Shown here: positions 59,977 through 64,000 of the stretch, in pieces
Layout: every line of letters begins with the position of its first letter
How positions within the stretch are numbered: the first letter of the stretch is position 1
DNA from: Trichostrongylus colubriformis
Lineage: Eukaryota > Nematoda > Chromadorea > Rhabditida > Trichostrongylidae
Assembly (NCBI GenBank): GCA_963978905.1
Contig: OZ022259.1
Coordinates: 6,324,001 to 6,388,000 of the forward strand
Length of the DNA: 64,000 bases
Direction: 5' to 3'
The notes under the pieces: generated by a model
Seen by the model: the letters and a program-made list of their open reading frames with translations, nothing else
Told to the model about the DNA's origin: nothing
Databases searched by the model: none
Program-made: the position numbers and the translations under genes

Positions 59977-60310
59977 GTTAACTCGCTGCTGAGTTATGAT
60001 CTCTGGAAATGATCACTACCATTTGTCCGAGCCATATCGACTCAACCTAATATTAGAACGGAAGTGAAGTCTGCTAGTGTCTATTAGGGAACTATAGACT
60101 TTACCCCTCGACAAGACATTTACTTATTCACTTATTTATTTACTTATTTACCTAAGTAAGCAAGTAAATGTCCTGTCGTGGGGTGAAGTCTATAGTTCCC
60201 TAATAGATACTAGCAGACTTCACTTCCGTTCTAATATTAGGTTGAGTCGATATGGCTCGGACAAATGGTAGTGATCATTTCCAGAGATCATAACTCAGCA
60301 GCCAGTTAAC
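59977..60310. repeat. 334 bp near-perfect palindrome including a mariner end
   Basis: The left arm starts GTTAAC...CTGCTGAGTTATGATCTC; the right arm mirrors it, ending AACTCAGCAGCCAGTTAAC. The centre, near 60144, is an (ACTT/AAGT)-rich spacer. The right arm includes the first about 74 bp of the mariner at 60237. The left arm holds an inverted copy of those same bases plus the flank. Confidence 0.88.
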
Positions 60311-61122
60311 AAAAATGGATGCGCGAGGCACCGTTGGGATGAATCTGAAAAGCTCTTCAAAGTACCGCAAAATAATCACTACAAAGTAGTTTCATTCCGC
60401 CACCATGCCGCACGATTTCAAGCCGTTCAGAGACCACATCCGCAACGTCATACTATTTCTATCGCTATATGGCCAGGAACCCCCGGATATCGGCAGAGGT
60501 CGAAAAGAAGTTCACAAAAAGCATGCCCCGGCCAGAAGTACACTGTACTTGTGGCATTCGAAGCTTGCGCACGGGCGACTACTCCATCGAAGACGAAAAG
60601 CGCATTTGATGGAGCGTACACGCGTAGAGTACTGGAAGCTGCCCGAGGAAGGTACAACAGTATCCGCCGACGTCTACATTCGTCAGTTACGAAAGTCAGA
60701 TTCATATGTCCGAAATTCGCAACGGCGGCGGTCACATACCTACCTCCAGCACGACAACGCGAGACCGCACATTGCGAGATTGAAGAAAACCGAGCTGCTG
60801 TCGTACAGCTGCTCCGTGTTCCACATTCACCGTACTCCCCAGGCTTGGCCCCTTCGCATTTCCACATTTCCTCCCACCTCCAACGTCACCTGGACGGCCA
60901 AGACTTCAAAACTAGCGACGACGTCAGGAAGGTACTCGGAACTTCTTCGAGCTCCAGCCCCCGGCCTTCTGTAGCAAGGGCATCCATGATCTGCCTAACC
61001 CGTGGCAGAAGGTCATTGACAAAGATGGAGCATATTTCAAGTGAACCCCAGTTGTCGTTAAAAAGTTGTACGATAATGATTAAAATTTGTCAATTTGTCC
61101 GATTCGTATTGACTCAATCTAA
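60237..61122 (+). mobile_element. Internally deleted mariner with broken transposase
   Basis: The left end is TTAGGTTGAGTCGATATGGC and the right end, inverted, is TTAGATTGAGTCAATACGAA, with TA at 60235-60236 and 61123-61124. The interior (from ATG 60405) keeps parts of a mariner transposase in two alternating frames: an N-terminal piece, WKLPEEGTTVSADVYIRQLRK, LQHDNARPHIARL (second catalytic block), then HSPYSPGLAPSHFHISSHLQ (third block, the D replaced in this copy) and a frayed end. At 886 bp it is about 0.4 kb short and has frameshifts, so it is inactive. Confidence 0.9.
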
Positions 61123-62332
61123 TACTTAGTAGACTCTGGGAAATATCAATCTTAATCTCACTACAAGTACAGACTCTCATGTGTATGTGTTCAAGTCCCG
61201 TTCTGGGCCGATTTTGCCCATATTTCTGCATCTCTGCGGCAACCAGACTCTCTTTATCGAACTCCTCAAGCTGATGAAAGAAGAAGCGTTAAAGGCGTAC
61301 TTATCCTTCCAAGTTTAACCAATACACAGGAGATGAATATATTTGGTTGAGGGAGGTGTAACGGCATTCCGGGGATGAGTCCGAATCGTACAATGAATTC
61401 ATATACCGAAGAAGGGGCTAAATTTATCTAAAAAAGTGGAGCTGTCATGCCAAGGCATTATTGGTCAAATCGGCAGTTAACTGCTTAATGGAGCGATAAC
61501 CATAATTTTGTTATAATTTTATTGGAAAATCGTGTAAAATTGAGATATGTGAGAAGGGAGGCTTTCATGACACATAGTTTCTTGTAAAGAATCGGTGGTG
61601 ATGTTCACATCTTGATTTCCAATGCAATGGAAATTCATATGAATCGTGCCTTGTTCATACCATATTCGAAGATATTTTTCGGAATTCCTTAGCAGCAACA
61701 CAAGAATACTATTTGAATTGCATAAAAGAATCGAAGATACGTGGTAGTGGTGAAAATTCGCAACTTAGATGCCCATCTCCTTCTTTATACAACGATTATC
61801 GAAAAGGACTACGTGACGTTTGCTATCGTACTGGAACGAAAGAAAGCAAGAACTGAAATTTCTGCTTGAAAGACCGTAATTTGAAGTTTAAAGCAGCCTT
61901 GAGCCAATTATTGCAAAAATAAACTCGCCATCTACTGGTAATTATACCCATACATGATTACCTCATTAAGTCATGGGAGAGTTTTTTGAAATTATAAATT
62001 TGAAGTAGCTCATTGAGGGACTTATGTAACGGTCCCTTCATTTGCATTGGAACGCATAGGTATTTCGGAACAAGGGCAATTGAACTGCACCTTGGAAAAC
62101 TATCATTTTTTGGGAGGGTAATTCCGATAAACTGTCAGTTGTACCGCGTATCGCTTTTTGAATTGCCTGTTGCCCCGCGGATCGCTTTTTGAATTCCAGC
62201 CGAAAGAAATGCTTCGCAAGCTTTGAGCAAATTCAGAAAAAGATCTTGCAAAAATTTTCCTGGAGCATAACGCATTTCTAGGATTGGAAAGGTGGTAGCA
62301 TGGCAAGGCTCACCAGTAATATTACAAAAGTA
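61123..62332. other. No gene supported
   Basis: One minus frame (61519-61701, EKYLRIWYEQGTIHMNFHCI) looks mildly protein-like but has no splice context or family. TTGAATTCCAGCC and GATCGCTTTTTGAATT words repeat near 62145-62195. Nothing further is supported. Confidence 0.3.
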
Positions 62333-62546
62333 TCAGGTTGGTGCATGATTAATGCGGCTTTCTAATGCTGCATTTTTTTGCAGCTGAAATGGACATTTTG
62401 ACGACAACCAAATGGGGTATAGTCCCTGATTGCGATGGTGAAAATGCTCGAGAATAACCATTTAAACACGTTTTTGCTGAATTTTTTGCCTTGTTTTCGC
62501 TAAGTAAAATTATTGATAAAAGCCGCATTATTATGCACCAACGCAA
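62333..62546. mobile_element. Mariner-type MITE, 214 bp
   Basis: The ends are CAGGTTGGTGCATGATTAATGC and, inverted, GCGTTGGTGCATAATAATGC, followed by GGCTTT on both arms. TA flanks it at 62331-62332 and 62547-62548. The GGTTGGTGCA core is the terminal motif of classical mariner families, different from the three larger copies in this window. It has no coding content. Confidence 0.82.
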
Positions 62547-62674
62547 TAAAAAAGAAACACTGGGCAGGAATACTGAAGGAATACGATTTTGTGGGAAATG
62601 GCAATGACTCCTCAACATGTAGTTTTCACAGCTCAAAATGTATATCAGGTGAGTGAGTACACGTGCTGGTGATA

Positions 62675-63534
62675 TTAGGTTGTCGAAAAAGTTTTTTCGT
62701 TTTTTAAATACGCGCTTTTCCCTCCAAACTGCTTTCCAGCGATTTCTTCTGTACATACACATGTAGTACAAGTTCACACGCATCTATAGGTTTTATTGTC
62801 TTCAGTCTCTCGGACAACCTTTTTCGGCAAAATATATATCGAAGCAGTACTTTCGGGGCATTCTACTATATGATTTCAAATATGGCCTCCAGCAACCGAA
62901 TCCAATCGTCGTATAAACGCTGCATTTGGGGATGGTTCAATGCCTGGACTTTGGCACAACTTTGGTTCAAACGCCGTTGAGAAGGTATCTACAATGTCAA
63001 AGATTCTGACAGGTCAGGACGCCCATCGGAGGTCGACAACGAACGACTGGGGTGCTGGCTCGCAACACTATACTAACAGCAGACCTACACTGTGAGGTGC
63101 TGGATAGACTGGCCGCGAAATCACAGAGAAACGTCCGAACCATGACACGATTCGCTTCCTGCACGATAATGCTCGCCCACATATTGAAAAAGTGACTCGC
63201 CAAAAAATTCTCGAGCTCGGATGAAAAGCGCTGCCCCATCCACCTTATAGCACTGACCTTGCTCCTTCAGACTATCATCTTTTCCTTTCCCAATCTAACG
63301 CCATTCAAAGAAAAACCATCGATAATGAAGATGACATGGAACGGTGTTGTGCAACTTCTTCAAATCAAAGCCAGAACAGTTCCATGCGGATGGCATAGCA
63401 AATATGCCTGAAAGGTGGCGAAGAGTGGTAGAACAAGATGGTGATTACCCTGTTCCATAGGATGCTCTGTGTTTTGTAAAAAAAGTGTAAAAATAAGTTG
63501 CTTTGAAAAACGAAAAACTTTTTCGACAACCTAT
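62675..63534 (+). mobile_element. Internally deleted mariner (GGTTGTCGAAAAAG ends)
   Basis: The TIRs TTAGGTTGTCGAAAAAGTTT and inverted TAGGTTGTCGAAAAAGTTTT pair for about 30 bp with TA outside. Interior remnants in several frames: an HTH piece near 62920-63050 (NAAFGDGSM, then SGRPSEVDNERL-like text), FLHDNARPHIEK near 63157, HPPYSTDLAPSDYHLF near 63235, and NMPERWRRVVEQDGDY near 63405. The catalytic middle is largely missing and frames are broken. It is about 860 bp. Confidence 0.88.
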
Positions 63535-63614
63535 ATTATTAATCTTAACACAAGTAGTCTCTATCAATAAGTATTAAGCAAGTATGCAGTATTCTTTACA
63601 TGGAAAAACAATTA

Positions 63615-63776
63615 ATGGACATCACTGAATCAAAGCTATTAGATGACAAGGAACTGTACGCTGGGTCTGATTGTGATGAATGGGGAAAGAAGCATTGGGG
63701 CGGACCGTCCCAGAAGCACTTTTGGCAAATACTGTGTGTGTATGTGATAAGCGCATCATACAATCACTTACTGTAG
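63615..63776 (+). CDS. Short open frame, possible first exon
   Basis: ATG at 63615 opens 53 codons to TAG at 63774: MDITESKLLDDKELYAGSDC, then DEWGKKHWGGPSQKHFWQ. The composition is protein-like (acidic start, aromatic middle), and the last part (ILCVYVI...) could be read-through after a GTGTGT donor near 63734. There is no known family. The gene, if real, would continue past the window edge. Confidence 0.3.
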   Translation: MDITESKLLDDKELYAGSDCDEWGKKHWGGPSQKHFWQILCVYVISASYNHLL

Positions 63777-64000
63777 TTCATTCATTAATGTTCATTCGTT
63801 GTGATAAAAAAGAAAACATTACCACAAGTCCGATTCCTGATAGTATTGCCTGACTCACACTTCGTACTGCAGCAATGATTTTCTTCAAGAGCTTTGGAAC
63901 GTCGTCTATGCCTCAGTGCCTTTTGAGGGATCATTTCGTTTATTTTCAGTTTGTCTGAATCCACACGGATCTTTATCAGCCTATTTTAAACGCGTGAAGA

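Noticed and set aside
61170..61215. GTTCAAGTCCCG, tRNA T-loop-like
   Set aside because: No pairing T-stem, acceptor stem or D-arm at the right distance; no tRNA could be folded.
62349..62783. 144-codon minus-strand open frame
   Set aside because: It spans the mariner-type MITE and the left end of the next mariner; the frame is a by-product of the repeats.

Overview
The window looks like nuclear DNA of a parasitic clade V nematode, most likely a hookworm or close strongylid relative. The supporting signs are genes cut into many short exons with TTTCAG-type acceptors, a probable trans-splice acceptor four bases before an ATG, RTE-type LINE protein of the kind abundant in Ancylostoma genomes (recognised by eye only), Penelope-like GIY-YIG remnants, and mariner/Tc1 copies with TTAGGTTG-type ends. 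It is eukaryotic, so operons, ribosome binding sites and CRISPR arrays do not apply.

Left third (1-16.7 kb). A CWC25-type spliceosomal gene runs on the minus strand (8810 to 2106, 11 exons, N-terminal exon not found). It carries an internally deleted mariner in one intron. A complete TMEM165/GDT1-type Golgi ion-exchanger gene follows on the plus strand (11571-13423, 7 exons). Each of these genes carries a 42-44 bp tandem duplication exactly across a 5' splice site.

Middle (16.7-41 kb). This part is mostly repeats: an RTE copy split by a MITE, tandem repeats, MITEs with different target-site duplications, and a decayed Tc1. It also has a 1.39 kb full-length inverted-repeat element whose arms are themselves tandem arrays. 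Partial genes lie among them: three exons ending at 19385, a Kazal-like exon at 26.4 kb, three exons at 30.2-30.8 kb, and a four-exon, four-TM protein at 31423-38790 whose second intron holds the Tc1, the foldback element and an RTE scrap.

Right third (41-64 kb). A large minus-strand gene was assembled here exon by exon (56634 to 41517, 20 exons, at least about 777 codons, phases consistent at every junction). I could not assign it to a family. Its introns hold RTE, Penelope and MITE insertions. From 57.5 kb onward the sequence is mainly mobile DNA: two further internally deleted mariners, a mariner-type MITE, an inverted-repeat element and a 334 bp palindrome. The genes do not appear to work together in one pathway; the shared theme is ordinary housekeeping genes embedded in, and partly reshaped by, repeats and small tandem duplications.
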